From: Delphinus delphis
Taxonomy: Eukaryota > Chordata > Mammalia > Artiodactyla > Delphinidae
Direction of reading: 5' to 3'
NCBI RefSeq assembly: GCF_949987515.2
Contig: NC_082689.1
Coordinates: 68,322,267-68,386,266, forward strand
DNA length: 64,000 bases
The translations under genes and the position numbers were made by a program. The notes beneath the pieces were generated by a model. The model was not told the DNA's origin and ran no database searches. It saw nothing but the letters and a program-made list of their open reading frames with translations. Shown here in pieces: positions 1-11,314 of the stretch. Numbering within the stretch: the stretch's first letter is position 1; each line of letters begins with the position of its first letter.

Positions 1-155
1 GACTGTAGACAAGTAACTTAAATTCTCTAAGTCTTCATTTCTTCTTCTAAAAAAAAAGAAACTAAAAACATCTTCCTCATGGAGTTGCTATGATTAAATA
101 ATGCAATTTATAGTATCTAGCACAGTTCGTGGCACATGAAACAATTGTCATTTGA
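1..155 (-). repeat. MIR SINE fragment
   Basis: This stretch reads as a decayed MIR in reverse: a 'aagtaacttaaattctctaagt' type segment, a cytosine-poor core, then 'attaaataatgcaatttatagtatctagcacag', matching the MIR pattern of 'lower-case counts, then free-running T/A rich core, then CACAGTGCCTGGCACA'. It is cut by the window start. Assignment is from remembered family pattern, with high divergence. Confidence 0.5.
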
Positions 156-1285
156 TTAATTATGATTTGTATGGTTTCCCTTTTGCCCTGATACCTTTAT
201 CTTTGTGTGTTTGCTTATTTGTTTTGTTTCTCATTTTGTTTTCTGTCTTGGTGTTGTAGTGTTTCTTTAAGGAACCTCAAATAACTTTTAGAATAAACTT
301 GAACATAAGTAAATAAAGATCATATCATGCATGTGGGATTCTTCAGAGTAGTTTAGGAAAACGAGCTGGGGGCTATGAGGAGAGTAGGAATTCCAATGAT
401 GGCATTTAAGCTGGTTTTGAGGGGATTGATCACATGCAATTTTGCAAAGTATGTGGATATTTTAAAAATTTATTAGTATCCTTAATTTGTTCTCTTTAAT
501 TTCTCCTTTCAGCTTTTATTTTTTATTTTTTGCTACTTTGTCCTGCCCACCCTCAACAATACCTCTCCTACCTTTAAGAATCTATGTCCTCCTTTTGATC
601 TCTTTGCCAAAGTGTTAGAGGCTATTTAAAGTATCAGGTAGGATGTTAGATGGGATAAGTTTGAGGTGAGAGTACCATCCATCCCTAAGGGAGCTAACTT
701 TTGAGAAATGGCAAAGAACTGCCTCTTATCCATCCCACATGCCATCTGTGATGGCCTGATGATCCATGAGTATTTAGGACCGCTTCTGAAGAACAGGGTT
801 TACATTCTCCCGCTACGTAACGTCCTCCATGGAGGACCTAAGAAGTGAGTCCTAGTATCAAAGCTAATGTGTAGGTAAGGCTCAAAATTGAAATAGGGTT
901 CCAGCATATCTTAATTAGAATAGTCAAGTGTTTCCAGCTTTGTGACTGGGCAAGGCCAATTGTATATTTATTTATCATACAATAATAATAATATTAAGAT
1001 CTTACGAGTAATGTTGCAGTAAATCCAAATACTAACCATGTGGACGTAAGTTTAGACAGATTTTCTTCTTATATATTTCTCTCTGGAGGTAAATGAAGTT
1101 TTGTTTAGAGCCATTATTCAATTTAAGAAAACATTTTCTGAATATAACTGAAGTTGGAAGAAATAAAATAGAAGAAAATAACCACCAGATGTAGTCAGTG
1201 ACAGACAACAGAAAAACATTTTTTTAAAAATTCTTGAAGTGATTGTCTTTGATAGAGATGGCTCAGTTCCTCTTAACGTATTATC
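156..1285. other. AT-rich unique DNA, nothing recognised
   Basis: I see no open frame of note, no RNA gene and no repeat that I can name here. Short pyrimidine-rich patches near 490-600 are compositional only. Confidence 0.5.
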
Positions 1286-1289
1286 TTAA

Positions 1290-2690
1290 ACCTTAGCAAG
1301 ATTTCATTCCTATCACTCCACAAAACTGCTTTCATCTCAGTTACCGACGACCTCCATGTTACTAAACGCCATGATCAATTCTTGGTATTTCATCTTGATT
1401 ATCAACATCATGTAATACAATTGATCACTGCTTCTGTTTTCATGTACTTTTCTCATTCAAATTGAGGAACACCATACACTATTTTTCCTGCCTTACTGAT
1501 CACTCCTTTCTGATTTCTCCTCTTCCACACAAATGAACTCTTAGCATTGGAGAATCCCAAAGCTCTGTCCTTCTGTCTCTTTCTTCTCCACTTATATTTA
1601 CTTTCCTGGTGATTTCATCCAGAGTTATTACTTTATATATTAACTATATGCTGATAAGTCCCCCATTTTTTTTGATGACTCCCAAATTTTTATCTCCAAT
1701 CTTGACCTCTGCTCTGGACTCATATATGTAACTACCTATTCAACATCTCTCTGTCCGTGTCTAATAGACATCTCAAATCAACTTCCCTAAAATGGGATAT
1801 CTGATTTCTCTCATCCTCAAACCTATTTCTTCTGCCTTCCCAAGCTGAGTTGACCTCAACTGTGCCTTTCCAGTTACTCGGGCCAAAAAACTTAGAATCA
1901 TCTATCACCCTTCCTTTTCCTTACTCCCACATCCAGTTTGTTAGGAAATCCTGTTGACTTTTTCTTCAAAGCATTTTCATAATCTGATCACTTCTCATTT
2001 CGATAATACCCTGGTCCAAGTCACCGTTATCTCTTGTCTATATAAAATAATAGCTTCTTTAACAGGCCTCTCTGCTGCTATTCTTGCCCCTGTTATTGTT
2101 TTCTCAAGCCAGCAGCTAAACTGATAGTATGAAAACATGTCAGGCCATGTCATTTCTCTGCTCAGAACCCATGTCTGGCATTCATGTCATTCCAAGTAAA
2201 AGTCTAAGTCATTACAGTGGCTCACAAGGCCCCATGCTCTGGCTATCTTCTGTCCCCCTGCCCTCAGGTACCACTCCTCTCTCCTTTGCTCACCATACTT
2301 GGACCACACTGACATTTGTGCTGTTCCTTGAACATGACAGGCATGTTTTTACTTTAGGGCCTTCGCTATAACTCTGCCTCTAGCCTGGAATTCTCTTTCT
2401 GTGAGTATTTGAGACTAACTTTCATACATCCTTCTAGCTTTGCTCACATATCTCACTTTGAATGAGGCCTACTCTGACCACCCTATTTGATACTACAGCC
2501 TTAAGTACTCCCATTCCCTCTTATCCTGCTTGACTCTCTCTCTATTTTTTTCCTTTTAGCACTTATCACCATCTAACATATTATGTAAGTAACTTACATT
2601 TCACATTTATTATTTATTGTTTTTCTCCCCCAAGTAAACGTAAACTCTCTAGGGGCCAGTGTTGGGCATTTAGTGTTTCTTTTACTTATT
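1290..2690 (+). repeat. L2 LINE, 3' half, decayed
   Basis: A 1.4 kb block follows the L2 consensus in order: the segment ending in 'tatatgctgataagtcccc' (the remains of the reverse transcriptase YADD-like region followed by 'gactcccaaatttttatctcc'), 'tccagtttgttaggaaatcctgttgac', 'ctggtccaagtcaccgttatctc', 'tctgctcagaacccatgtctgg', 'ctcacaaggccccatgctctggc', 'gcacttatcaccatctaac', and 'gtaaactctctaggggccagtg'. These are successive landmarks of the L2 ORF2 end and 3' UTR. Many substitutions and small gaps abolish any frame, so it is a fossil; the 80-codon frame at 2129-2371 inside it is meaningless. The final tail with 'ggcacatagtaggtgctcaat' is missing, being replaced by L1M sequence. Confidence 0.8.
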
Positions 2691-2699
2691 AATTTATTG

Positions 2700-3225
2700 A
2701 TTGCAATTTTTTGGTTTATTATCATAAACACCTTTGTCCATAAATCTTTATCTGTTTAAAAGGATTATTTTCCTAAAATAGATTCCCAGAGATGGGATTA
2801 TTGGGAATAGGACTCTTTTAAGGCTCTTGATAAATATTACCAAATTGTTATCCAAATGGATTGTACCAATTTACATTCTCACCAACAATGTACTAATGTT
2901 TACTTTATTAAATCCTCATCAATATTGAGTGTTGCCATTTTTTGACAACTTGTCAAAAAATATTATATGCTAGTTATTTAACTGCAGTTCCTGTGACACT
3001 GAAAATGTCTCCTTTGTTACTTTTATAAATTGCTTGTGCTCTTTTCACCTTTATAAATCACTTATACCTATTCTTTGTCCAATCATCTATTAGGGTTTTA
3101 TGTTATCTTTTTCTTGTCAATTTGTCTAATTTTAGCTTAATATATCTTAAAATTGATATTCATTTTATATGGGTAATTGTGTCATAGCTATAATACATAG
3201 GTGTAATGTTGTATACATATTGTCA
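2700..3225 (-). repeat. Ancient L1M 3' region fragment
   Basis: The series 'gattcccagagatgggattattggg', 'ccaaattgttatccaaatgg', 'ttgtaccaatttacattctcaccaac' and 'tcatcaatattgagtgttgcc' is the reverse of the 3' untranslated region of old L1M/L1ME-type elements. It abuts the L2 end at about 2,700. Divergence is high and boundaries are approximate. Confidence 0.65.
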
Positions 3226-3560
3226 TTAAATAAATGGGTCTAAGGAAAGTAAACTTTCAGCAGCTTTATTCATAGGTGTTACAGAGAGAAAGAAATCTCC
3301 ATGGAAACTTTTAAATGTTTGTAAAAATTTTTGCCATCTCACAGTACATGGAGCTCGGTGCATATCTCCAAATGAAATCTCACAGAAACGGTTTGAAGTA
3401 TTTGTAGGAAAGGTTACTCTTGAGCAATGTCTAATGTCCCTACAAAAATGTGGCAAAAGTGCAAAGTAGGTAGAGCAGAGAAATAAACAGGTTTGGTGTG
3501 TAGATGAGCATGACTTAGAAATGTACTTCCATTGATAAACTGTCAGCATCAATTGTACTT
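3226..3560. other. Segment open on both strands, unidentified
   Basis: The minus strand has a 108-codon frame with an ATG (3,552 down to 3,226), and the plus strand has an overlapping frame, without a start codon, that stays open until the TAG near 3,468. I recognise no domain. There are no splice signals at convincing places and no poly(A) remnant. It may be chance or a scrap of a decayed retrocopy. Confidence 0.25.
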
Positions 3561-4599
3561 TAAAATTTTCCTCTTCTTAGAATTTATTCTCTGGTACCAA
3601 TTTCTAGCCAAGGAGAATGACATTGATTGTAGATAATTGAGACTGAACTTTTGGGGTGATTTTAAAGGTGACTTTAAATCTCTTCATATTTTGCTTGTTG
3701 GTATTTTAAAGATCTAATGATAATGATCTTACATTTGCAGCTAGGGCAAGCTAAAAAAAAAATCTCCCATTACTGCAGAGGCCCTGTCAGAGACAATTCA
3801 TTCTATTGGATTTTTTGTGAGTGTATCTTTAGTTAAGAATGTCGTATGACTTCTTTTGCTTTATTATGTTACATGTTCTAAAACCTTTACCCCAAAAGTG
3901 AATTTATACTATGCAGGAGGATCAAGTTTTCACCACAGAGAAGCTGCCGTTCCCAGGGTTAAATGTGGCCTCTATTTAGCTGTGTGCAGCAACATCACAC
4001 AACAGTGTGAGGTGAGAATGAAGGATCTCTTTGGACCCAAAGAGAATTTAAGTAGGCAGAGAATGTAATTATCCAAGCTGGATTTAAGCCGGAATGACGG
4101 GGTTAACATCCTTACAAACATCGGTCCTAATTGAAGAAAATTGAAACTAACAACAGCTACTTTCCCAAAATGTGAGTCACACACCTTTTCCTAGTGTCTT
4201 TCATTTTCTCTTTATTGATAGAGTCTCCCAGGCAAGGACTGGATTTTATCTAGTCAGCTGTCTATTGCCAGCAAAGCTGTTGTTGTTCTTTAAAGATATG
4301 AAAATACAATTTAGTCACTACTCAAAAAATTTATGAAATGTGAGAACTATAATTTCTCTTTTGGTTTCTAGGCTAATAACAAAATAAAACATTACACACA
4401 TGGCATGGAACTCAGGTTTGTACAGCTTGAGATTATTTTATTTTGCTCTGATGTTAAATCAAATAAAATAATATTTGGCTAAATCTATGGAAGCATTAAA
4501 ATATAGGATTCTGAATAATCTCAGCTTTAAAAATATTTCACACCTTCTATAAAAGATAGTAATATTCCTTTGACTGTAATATGTTTGATTCATTTGCTT
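3561..4599. other. Unique DNA, nothing recognised
   Basis: Mixed AT-rich sequence with two opposing 70-codon frames (3,856-4,068 plus and 3,972-4,184 minus) that show no protein features. No repeat family recognised. Confidence 0.5.
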
Positions 4600-4745
4600 G
4601 CATTTCTATACTCCTACACTAAAATGTGAACTCTTGAGAGTAGGGACTATTTTTTTTTTTTTACTTCACCTGAACAGCGTCATCACATAGCACATGCTCC
4701 TGGCACAGAATAGATGCTCAATACAAATACTGAATACTTCTTATT
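4600..4745 (+). repeat. L2 LINE 3' end
   Basis: The order 'ctacactaaaatgtgaactc', 'gagagtagggactat', a T-rich insertion, 'gctcctggcacagaatagatgctcaatacaaatactgaat' is the L2 3' terminus ('aatgtaagctcc..agggcagggactt..cctggcacatagtaggcgctcaataaat'). About 145 bp, decayed. Confidence 0.7.
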
Positions 4746-5406
4746 TACTTTATTTACTTGCATCATACCAACTAATTAGCCAGCTTACATGAAATTAATA
4801 ATGTACAATTTCTCTACTTTTTGAGATGTAGCTTTTCTTAGACGAATGAATCCCTACTTTCCCCTTTTGTTAGAATATTCCCAATTCATACTCCTCTAAT
4901 ATTCAAATATTTTCTTATTTTTCTTCTACTGGAAGCAATCACTATCCTATAATTAAAAGCATTTAATTAACAATGGGAGATTTTAATTCTTAACGCTGTT
5001 GGAAATTGTTTTTAATTTTAATCCCAGTTTAAAATGCTAAATGCAAGAAAGACCTTGCTAATGCAGGGACCTATTAATTTATAGCCCAAACTTGCCTCTG
5101 CTATTTGTTCTTCAAATGACTCTTTAGCCAAACATCATGGAGCTGCCCTGTGGTAGCGGCTGGGTATACAAGCAGGACACCTGAAGAACTTTTGAGGATG
5201 AACATCAAGGGAACAGATAGCAGCTCTTGTGCCTTTTTTGTATAAATATTACCTTTCCCATGATGCTTGACAGTTTTAAAACTCTGCTATAATACAGTTT
5301 GTAGCCCATAGCAGAAAGAGGCGGAGATGTAAGCGTGGTATGGTATACAGGCCCAGAGACAAAAAGGACCTGTGAAAATTGAAGTCACAAGGTTACATGG
5401 ATAACT
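4746..5406. other. Unique DNA, nothing recognised
   Basis: AT-rich sequence without a named repeat or credible frame. A moderately GC-rich patch at 5,135-5,200 has no further support. Confidence 0.45.
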
Positions 5407-5412
5407 TATTTG

Positions 5413-5415
<3 letters not shown>

Positions 5416-5443
<28 letters not shown>

Positions 5444-5635
5444 GCGGCACGCAGGCCTCTCACTGTTGTGGCCTCTCCTGTTGCGGAGCACAGGCTCCGG
5501 ACGCGCAGGCTCAGCGGCCATGGCTCACGGGCCCAGCCGCTCTGCGGCCCGTGGTATTTTCCCGGACCGGGGCACGAACCCGTGTCCCCTGCATTGGCAG
5601 GTGGACTCTCAATCACTGCGCCACCAGGGAAGCCC
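5416..5635 (-). mobile_element. CHR-type SINE, young short subtype
   Basis: Read on the minus strand this is a 5' head GGGCTTCCCTGGTGGCGCAG with polymerase III A box (TGGCGCAGTGA), a B box (GGTTCGTGCCC), a tRNA-unrelated body, and a long A-tail (about 28 T on the plus strand). It is flanked by a perfect direct duplication 'tatttgagg' at 5,407-5,415 and 5,636-5,644, proving L1-mediated insertion. Frames through it (5,287-5,616 and others) are shadows of the SINE. SINEs of this kind are non-coding and copied by L1 reverse transcriptase. Confidence 0.95.
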
Positions 5636-5644
5636 TATTTGAGG

Positions 5645-6230
5645 TTTTTAAAATGTGTTGTTACACTGTGATAAAGGTGGAACAATTTGGCTTGAATAAA
5701 GGAATCTCTAAACCTTTAACTTTTGTTTTTGTCTTTTTTCAAAGTTCAGAATGTTTGGTAATGTATTTGATGCTGCACATTTCATGAAGCTTTGCATGCA
5801 TGGCCTGGGATTAGGACAGGCGTCAGTCAGAAATATGGCACTACTGTAAAAAGTGCTGTTCTTGCAGAATTTCCAACCCAATTTAAACATATACATTCTT
5901 GATATTTTATAAGAAATATTTAGTATCATGGGATTTACAGCCCAATTTTCTGACCGAACAGGTTCAATAATTTCTAAAAAGCTTAGGATAAGCAACTTCA
6001 AAGTTGTGCCAAAATCTCTAACTTCAGACGTCCTTCCAACCACAGCAAAGTACTCTAGTAAATACTCCTTAATCCTTCATTAGCCAGTATGCCATTATCT
6101 CTATGTAGATGGTTAATGACACCCAGCAGGCTTCTGAGCCACCTTCCCCTACTAGTAGGTGGTATGGGCTCAAGGACTTACTAGTTCTATGTTTCTTACT
6201 AAGTTTAAGCATAACCAGGAGACAAATTTG
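5645..6230. other. Unique DNA, nothing recognised
   Basis: No repeat family or reading frame that I trust. The 111-codon minus frame at 5,708-6,043 has low-complexity composition and no domain. Confidence 0.45.
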
Positions 6231-6239
6231 CTATAAAAA

Positions 6240-6670
6240 CCACACAGTGCCTTTCAATGTCAAACGTAAATGGCATTCATAGTCCTGGCAAATAATTTGC
6301 CTCTCACAGCCCCAGAGATGAAGGCAAATGACCTATGTGTGTCTAGTCAGGCACTTCTACCCAAGCTTGAATTTTGTGGGCATGAGACAAAGGCAGTAAG
6401 TCCTACTGAAGTTGTTTTTATAGCAAAACTGGCAGTGTTGAGGATTTATAGTTTGATCCCTCCAGGGTTCTTAGGTATCCTTAGGTGACACCTTAAACAG
6501 GAAGAGAGAATTTTGGCTATTCTTTACTCCCTTGGATTCTTTCCAGGCCTGTGTTCCAGACTTTCTGGTTATCATTTATGCTAACTCACACCCTTCCAAT
6601 AAATTCCTTTTCAGTTTAAGTTAACCAGAGAAAATTTCTGTTGTTTGCAACTAAAAATCCTGGCCAGAAA
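6240..6670 (+). repeat. Possible LTR-derived repeat (ERVL-like 3' end)
   Basis: The end of this block, 'cttccaataaattcctttt' then 'gtttaagttaaccagag' then 'tttctgttgtttgcaac', resembles the polyadenylation-signal and terminal part of old mammalian LTRs. A related but diverged ending occurs at 24,826-24,900. Only the last 80 bp are persuasive; the 5' limit is a guess. Confidence 0.35.
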
Positions 6671-7376
6671 GTAAAGACATATGATGCCATGGTGATATGA
6701 TTTGTTTTACATCTGAGATTGGCATTATAAAACTGTAAATGTCAATCTAAATTGTCTACAACAATGGCCCAATAAATATGAAGACTTCAACTAGAAGAAA
6801 ATAATATAAAAGAAAACTCAATAGCACATATTTTTGTCTACATCCATCTTTATGAAAATAATTTAACAAAAGATTTTAGAAATTTATTTAAAAAGCCACT
6901 TTTGATTCCTGGCTTTGGTTCTAACATGTAGGGAATTTGGAAGTTGCCACTCTGCCCTAACAAGAATGAAAAAGCTTAACAAATTGAAAAATCAGCAACT
7001 CTTTCTAAATTTATCAGAAAAGTGAGGTCACAGGCCAAACTGCTACCCCTAAAAATTAGAGAAACAGACAAATAAATACAGAGAATCACAGCATACGCCC
7101 TGGCAGAAACCTCTCTGGGAAGCAGTGCCAGGGTAGGAAAACTTGAACTACCATTGATGAATTGCCAGCAGCTTAAAGTGGATAAGTCTGAGAGTTAAAA
7201 ATTCCAGTCCTAGGAGGGGTGCCAAAACTTTTGTGAGTTTTACTGCCGCAAACTTGCCCAGGCTCTTCCAGTGAATACTGGAGAAAAATTCCCTCTGGAG
7301 GAGGGGAAAAGGAACCATATTGAAATATGGTTTCAGAACATTCCATTCTTAGCAAGACCTAACGTCAAGAGAAAAT

Positions 7377-7668
7377 TTTTTTTTTTTTAATTTAAAAAAT
7401 TTTTGGCTGCGTTGGGTCTTCGTTGCTGTGTGCGGGCTTTCTCTAGTTGCAGCGAGCGGGGGCTACTCTTCGTTGCGGTGTGTGGGCTTCTCACTGCGGT
7501 GGCTTCTCTTGCTGCGGAGCACGGGCTCTGGGCACGCAGGCTTCAGTAGTTGTGGCTCGCAGGCTTAGTTGCTCCACGGCATGTGGGATCTTCCCGGACC
7601 AGGGCTTGAACCCGTGTCCCCTGTGCTGGCAGGAGGATTCTTAACCGCTGTGCCACCAGGGAAGTCCC
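7377..7668 (-). mobile_element. CHR-type SINE, long subtype
   Basis: On the minus strand: GGGACTTCCCTGGTGGCACAG head, A and B boxes (GGTTCAAGCCC near 7,604), then repeated 'acaactactga'-like 3' units ('agttgtggctcgc', 'ttcgttgcggtg') and an A-rich tail. A perfect 10-bp target duplication 'aagagaaaat' lies at 7,367-7,376 and 7,669-7,678. It sits inside the 5' UTR of the old L1M. The longer 3' body distinguishes it from the 205-bp subtype. Confidence 0.93.
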
Positions 7669-8119
7669 AAGAGAAAATATTTTACCAGAGCCTAAACTAT
7701 AGGGTTTTTTCAGAGCCTAACTGACTTGGGGGAGAGAAATACCCAACCCCAGCTGGCTCTAGCCATCTGTGTGGGAGAAGGAAATATGCAGTTCCAACCC
7801 CCACTATACTTTTACATGGGAGAGGGGAAATACCCAGCTCCAGCCCACTCTAGCCATCCTGTCCCACCTAAGGATTTGGGGGAAGGGTAGGACTGAGAAG
7901 CACTTGTTCACAGTCCAGATTCACAGGATCACTAAAAGACTGAGACCTAATTATAACATCACATCACAGAATGCTTCCTCTGCCCCTCATATCTTACCAC
8001 CACATTACTAAAGCCCTGCTTTCCTCAGTGCCTTTTACTTAGTCCAGTCATCAAAAAAAAAAAAAAAGAAAAAAAGAAAAAATTATAAGGCATAATAAAA
8101 GGCGAAAAACACTGTTTAA

Positions 8120-9000
8120 AGAGATAGAGCAAGAATCAAAACCAGACTCAGGTATAGCAGAGACGTTATTATCAAAGTGGAAATTTAAAACAACTATGAT
8201 TAATATGTAAAGGGCTCTATTGGATAAAGTAATGCAAGAACATTCAAGAACATATGGGCAGCATAAACAGAGGGATGGAAATTCTAAGAAGGAATCAAAA
8301 AGGAATGCTAGAGATCAAAAACAGTGTTACAGAAATAAAGAATGCCTTTGATGGACACATTAGTAGACTGGACACACTGAGGAAAGAATCTCTGAGCTTG
8401 AGGATATATCAATAGAAACTTCCAAAATGAAAGAGCAAAGAGAAAAAAGCCTGAAAAAACCAGAATATCCAAGAACTGTGGGACAACTATAAAAGATGAA
8501 ACATACATGTAATGGGACTATCAGAAGGAGAAGAAAGAAAGAAACAGAAGCAATAAATGAAGCAATAATGACTGAGAATCTCCCCCAAATTAATATCAGA
8601 CACCAAACCACACATCCAGGAAGCTCAGAGAGCTCCAAGCAGGATAAATGCCAAAAAAACCTACATGTAGGCATGTGGTATTCAAAACTCAGAAAATCAC
8701 AGGTAAAGGAAAAATCTTGAAAGAAGAAGAAAAACACCTTACCTACAGAGGAGTAAAGATAAGAATTATATTCGACTTCTCAGAAAGCATGCAAGCAAGA
8801 AGAGACTGGAGTGAAATATTTAGGATATTAAGGGGAAAAACACCAAATGGCATTCTGTACCCTGTGAAATTATCCTTCAAAAATGAAGCAGAATAAAGAC
8901 TTCCTCAGGCAAACAAAAATTGGAGGAATTTGTTGCTAGTAGACCTTACTTCCAAGAAATGTTAAAAGAAGTTCTTCAGAGAGAAGGAAAATGATATAGG
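8120..9000 (+). pseudogene. L1M ORF1 remnant
   Basis: ORF1 encodes the RNA-binding chaperone of the L1 particle. Here only broken pieces stay open: 8,496-8,720 and 8,648-8,896 in different frames. The second has the C-terminal landmark ending in a 'DFSESMQARRDWSEIF' like stretch, corresponding to the CTD of L1 ORF1p ('..SAE..QARR.W..I'). The upstream coiled-coil part is visible as a Glu/Lys-rich stretch. Stops and shifts make it non-functional. Confidence 0.65.
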
Positions 9001-9650
9001 TTAGAAACTTGGATCTACACAAAGAAAAGAAGAGCATTGGAGAAGGAAAAAGTGAAAGGTAAAATAAAAACTTATTTTTCTTATTCTTAGTTTATCTAAT
9101 AGGTGACAGTTTTTTCCAAAATAATAATAGCAACAATGTATTCAATTATGTACACATATATATACACACACACACATTATATATGCACATATATAAGTGA
9201 TATGAATGAAAGTATGGATACAAGGATGGGAGAGAAATTAGATTATTTTGTTATTGTAAGGTACTTATACTCATGTGTGAAGTGGTATAGTGTTGTTTGA
9301 AAGTAGACTTGGATTAGTTGAAAAGGTATATTGCAAACTCTAGGGCAGCCACTAAAAAAGTTCCTAAGAAGTATAATTGATAAGCTAAGAAAGGAGAGAA
9401 AATTCAATCATGTAAAATGTTTAGTTAAAACCAAAAAAGACAAGAAGAAAAGAGAGGAAGACAAAAATAGGAACAAAGAACAATAAATAGAAAACAGTAA
9501 CAAATATGACAGATATTAATTCAACTATATCAATAATCACTTTAAATGTCAGTTGTGTACATATACCAATTAAAATCCAGAGATTATCAGAGTGGATCAA
9601 TATATGAAACCCAACACTATGTTGTCTATAAGAAACTCATTTTAAATTTC

Positions 9651-10930
9651 GGGTTGGCCAAAAGCTTCGTTCATTTTTTTTCAGTAATATGGCTCTAGTA
9701 GCACTTAGTTGTCTTTAATTTCATTCGAAACAATTTTGTTAGAGTGTATGTGAAAGCTGTCATATCAGTGTGCATTTAAAAAGACTTACCAAAATTGGTG
9801 AATTTTTGTGTAGCTATTTTAATATTGAGGATGGAAGAAAAAAAAAGCAACATTTTCGGCATATTACGCTTTATTTTTTCAAGGAAGGTAAAAATGCAAC
9901 TGAAACGCAAAAGAAGATTTGTGCAGTGTATGGAGAAGGTGCTGTGGCTGATCGAACGTGTCAAAAGTGGTTTGCAAAGTTTTATGCTGGCGATTTCTCA
10001 CTGGACTCTGCTCCACGGTCAGGTAGACCAGTTGAAGTTGATAACGATCAAATCGAAACACTAATTGAGAACAATCAACATTATGCCACGCGGGAAATAC
10101 CTGACATACTCAAAATACTCAAATCAAGCTTTAAAAATCATTTGCACCAGCTTGGTTATGTGAATCGCTTTGATGTTTGGTTCCACATAAGTTAAGCAAA
10201 AAAATACCTTCTGGACCGTATTTCCACATGCAATTCTGTACTTAAACATAACAAAAACGTTCTGCTTTTAAAACAAATGGTGACAGGTGATGAAAAGTGG
10301 ATACTGTACAATAATGTGGAATGGAAGAGGTCATGGGATAAGCGAAATGAACCACCACCAACCACACCAAAGGCCGGTCTTCATCCAAAGAAGGTGATGT
10401 TGTGTATATGGTGGGATTGGGAGTCCTCTATTATGAGCACCTTCTGGAAAACCAAATGATTAATTCCAACAAGTACTGCTGCCAGTTAGACCAACTGAAG
10501 GCAGCACTTCAATGAAAAGTATCCAGAATTAGTCAACAGAAAACACATAATCTTCCATCAGGATAACACAAGACTGCGTGTTTCTTTGATGACCAAGGAA
10601 TAACCGTTACAGCTTGGCTGGGAAGTTCTGATTCATCCGCTATATTCACCAGACACTGCACCTTCAGATTCCCCTTTATTTATGTCTTTACACAATTCTC
10701 TTAATGGAAAACATTTCACTTCCCTGGAAGACTGTAAAAGGCACCTGGAACCGTTCTTTGCTCAAAAAGGTAAAACGTTTTGGGAAGATGGAATTATGAA
10801 GTTGCCTGAAAAATGGCAGAAGGTAGTGGAACAAACGGGTGAATATGCTGTTCAATAAAGTTCTTGGTGAAAATGAAAAATGTGGCTTTTATTTTTAGTT
10901 AAAAACAGAAGGCACTTTTTGGCCAACCCA
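9651..10930 (+). mobile_element. Mariner (Tc1/mariner) DNA transposon
   Basis: A 1,280-bp element bounded by inverted repeats: 'gggttggccaaaagcttcgt' at 9,651 and the reverse complement of 'gaaggcactttttggccaaccc' ending at 10,930. The two ends agree at most of the first 14 positions. Full length is that expected for mariner (about 1.3 kb). Inside lies a transposase gene with disrupting mutations. It interrupts the L1M endonuclease region. The TA target duplication of this family is not clear here (left flank 'aaatttc', right flank 'atataaag'). The end sequence matches the mariner family known in cattle and other cetartiodactyls, from memory. Confidence 0.93.
9836..10858 (+). pseudogene. Mariner transposase, broken
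   Basis: Mariner transposases cut the element out and reinsert it at TA; catalysis uses three Asp residues (DD34D). The N-terminal helix-turn-helix domain is in one frame (9,770-10,195), with a recognisable 'CQKWFAKFYAGDFSL' and 'APRSGRPVEV' stretch. A TAA at 10,193 ends it. The catalytic part continues in frame pieces from 10,277: 'MVTGDEKWILYNN' (first Asp), 'HPKKVMLCIWWDW', an 'FHQDN' near 10,555 (second Asp), 'YSPDTAPSDSPL' near 10,641-10,673 (third Asp region), and the end 'EKWQKVVEQTGEYAVQ' with TAA near 10,856. At least one in-frame stop, one frame shift near 10,200-10,270 and another near 10,410 break it. All three catalytic motifs can still be seen, but it cannot be active. Confidence 0.9.
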
Positions 10931-10976
10931 ATATAAAGGCATATAAATTAGAAGTAAAGGGATGGATATTTACCAT
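10931..10976 (+). repeat. L1M ORF2 sequence resuming after the mariner
   Basis: 'tataaaggcatataaattagaagtaaagggatgg' continues the L1 endonuclease coding text that stopped at 9,640 ('agaaactcattttaaa'). This join dates the mariner after the L1. Confidence 0.7.
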
Positions 10977-11312
10977 GTGTATTAGTTGGCTTGGGCTGCC
11001 CTAACAGAATACCATAGACTGGGTGGTTTAAGCAACAAAAATTTATTTTTCAGAGTTCTGGAGGCTGGGAAGTTCAAAATTAAGGTACTGGCAAATTATG
11101 TTTCAGTCTTAGGCCTCTTCTCTTGGCTTGTAGGCAGCTGCCATCTCCCTGTGTGCTCACATGATCTCTTTATGCACCCATTTGGGAAGAGAGATAGTGC
11201 AAGGTCTCTGGTGTCTCTTCTTGTAGGGTCACGAACTCCATTATGAGGGTCGCACCCTCATGACCTTGTCTAATCCTAATTACCTCCCATAAGCCATCAC
11301 ACTGGGAGTTAG
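10977..11312 (-). mobile_element. MaLR-type (MLT1/MST-like) LTR fragment
   Basis: Begins 'tgtattagttggcttgggctgccctaaca', then 'accatagactgggtggtttaagcaaca', 'atttatttttcagagttctggaggctggg', 'ggtgtctcttcttgtagggtcacgaactcc' and 'attacctccca', the reverse of the ERVL-MaLR LTR that ends ..CTAATACA. The part nearest its own 5' end is missing, being cut where L1 3' sequence begins at about 11,315. The 86-codon frame inside is not a gene. Confidence 0.75.
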
Positions 11313-11314
11313 AT

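Larger units (their letters stand above)
6900..9650 (+). mobile_element. Old L1M element, 5' UTR, ORF1 and start of ORF2
   Basis: From about 6,900 the sequence follows an old L1M: 5' UTR with 'gccctggcagaaacctctctggg', A-rich junction at 8,041-8,080, ORF1 remains at 8,100-8,990 ('gactgagaatctcccccaaattaatatcagacacc', 'agaattatattcgacttctcagaaagcatgcaagcaagaagagactgg', 'cagaataaagacttcctcaggcaaac'), an intergenic spacer, then the ORF2 endonuclease start ('caataatcactttaaatgtcagttg'). Frames are broken throughout. A CHR SINE (7,377-7,668) and a mariner (9,651-10,930) are inserted in it. ORF2 resumes as 'tataaaggcatataaattag' after the mariner, showing that the mariner is the younger. Confidence 0.75.

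Noticed and set aside
5287..5787. Several overlapping frames of 67-125 codons with Phe/Arg-rich text
   Set aside because: They are translations of the CHR SINE and its T tail in every frame. The same peptides recur at each SINE in the window, so they are not genes.
8360..8737. 125-codon minus frame (Phe-rich)
   Set aside because: It is the antisense of the L1M ORF1 remnant and its A-rich runs.
9103..9300. 65-codon frame around 9,103
   Set aside because: It crosses a TA/CA microsatellite in the spacer between L1M ORF1 and ORF2.
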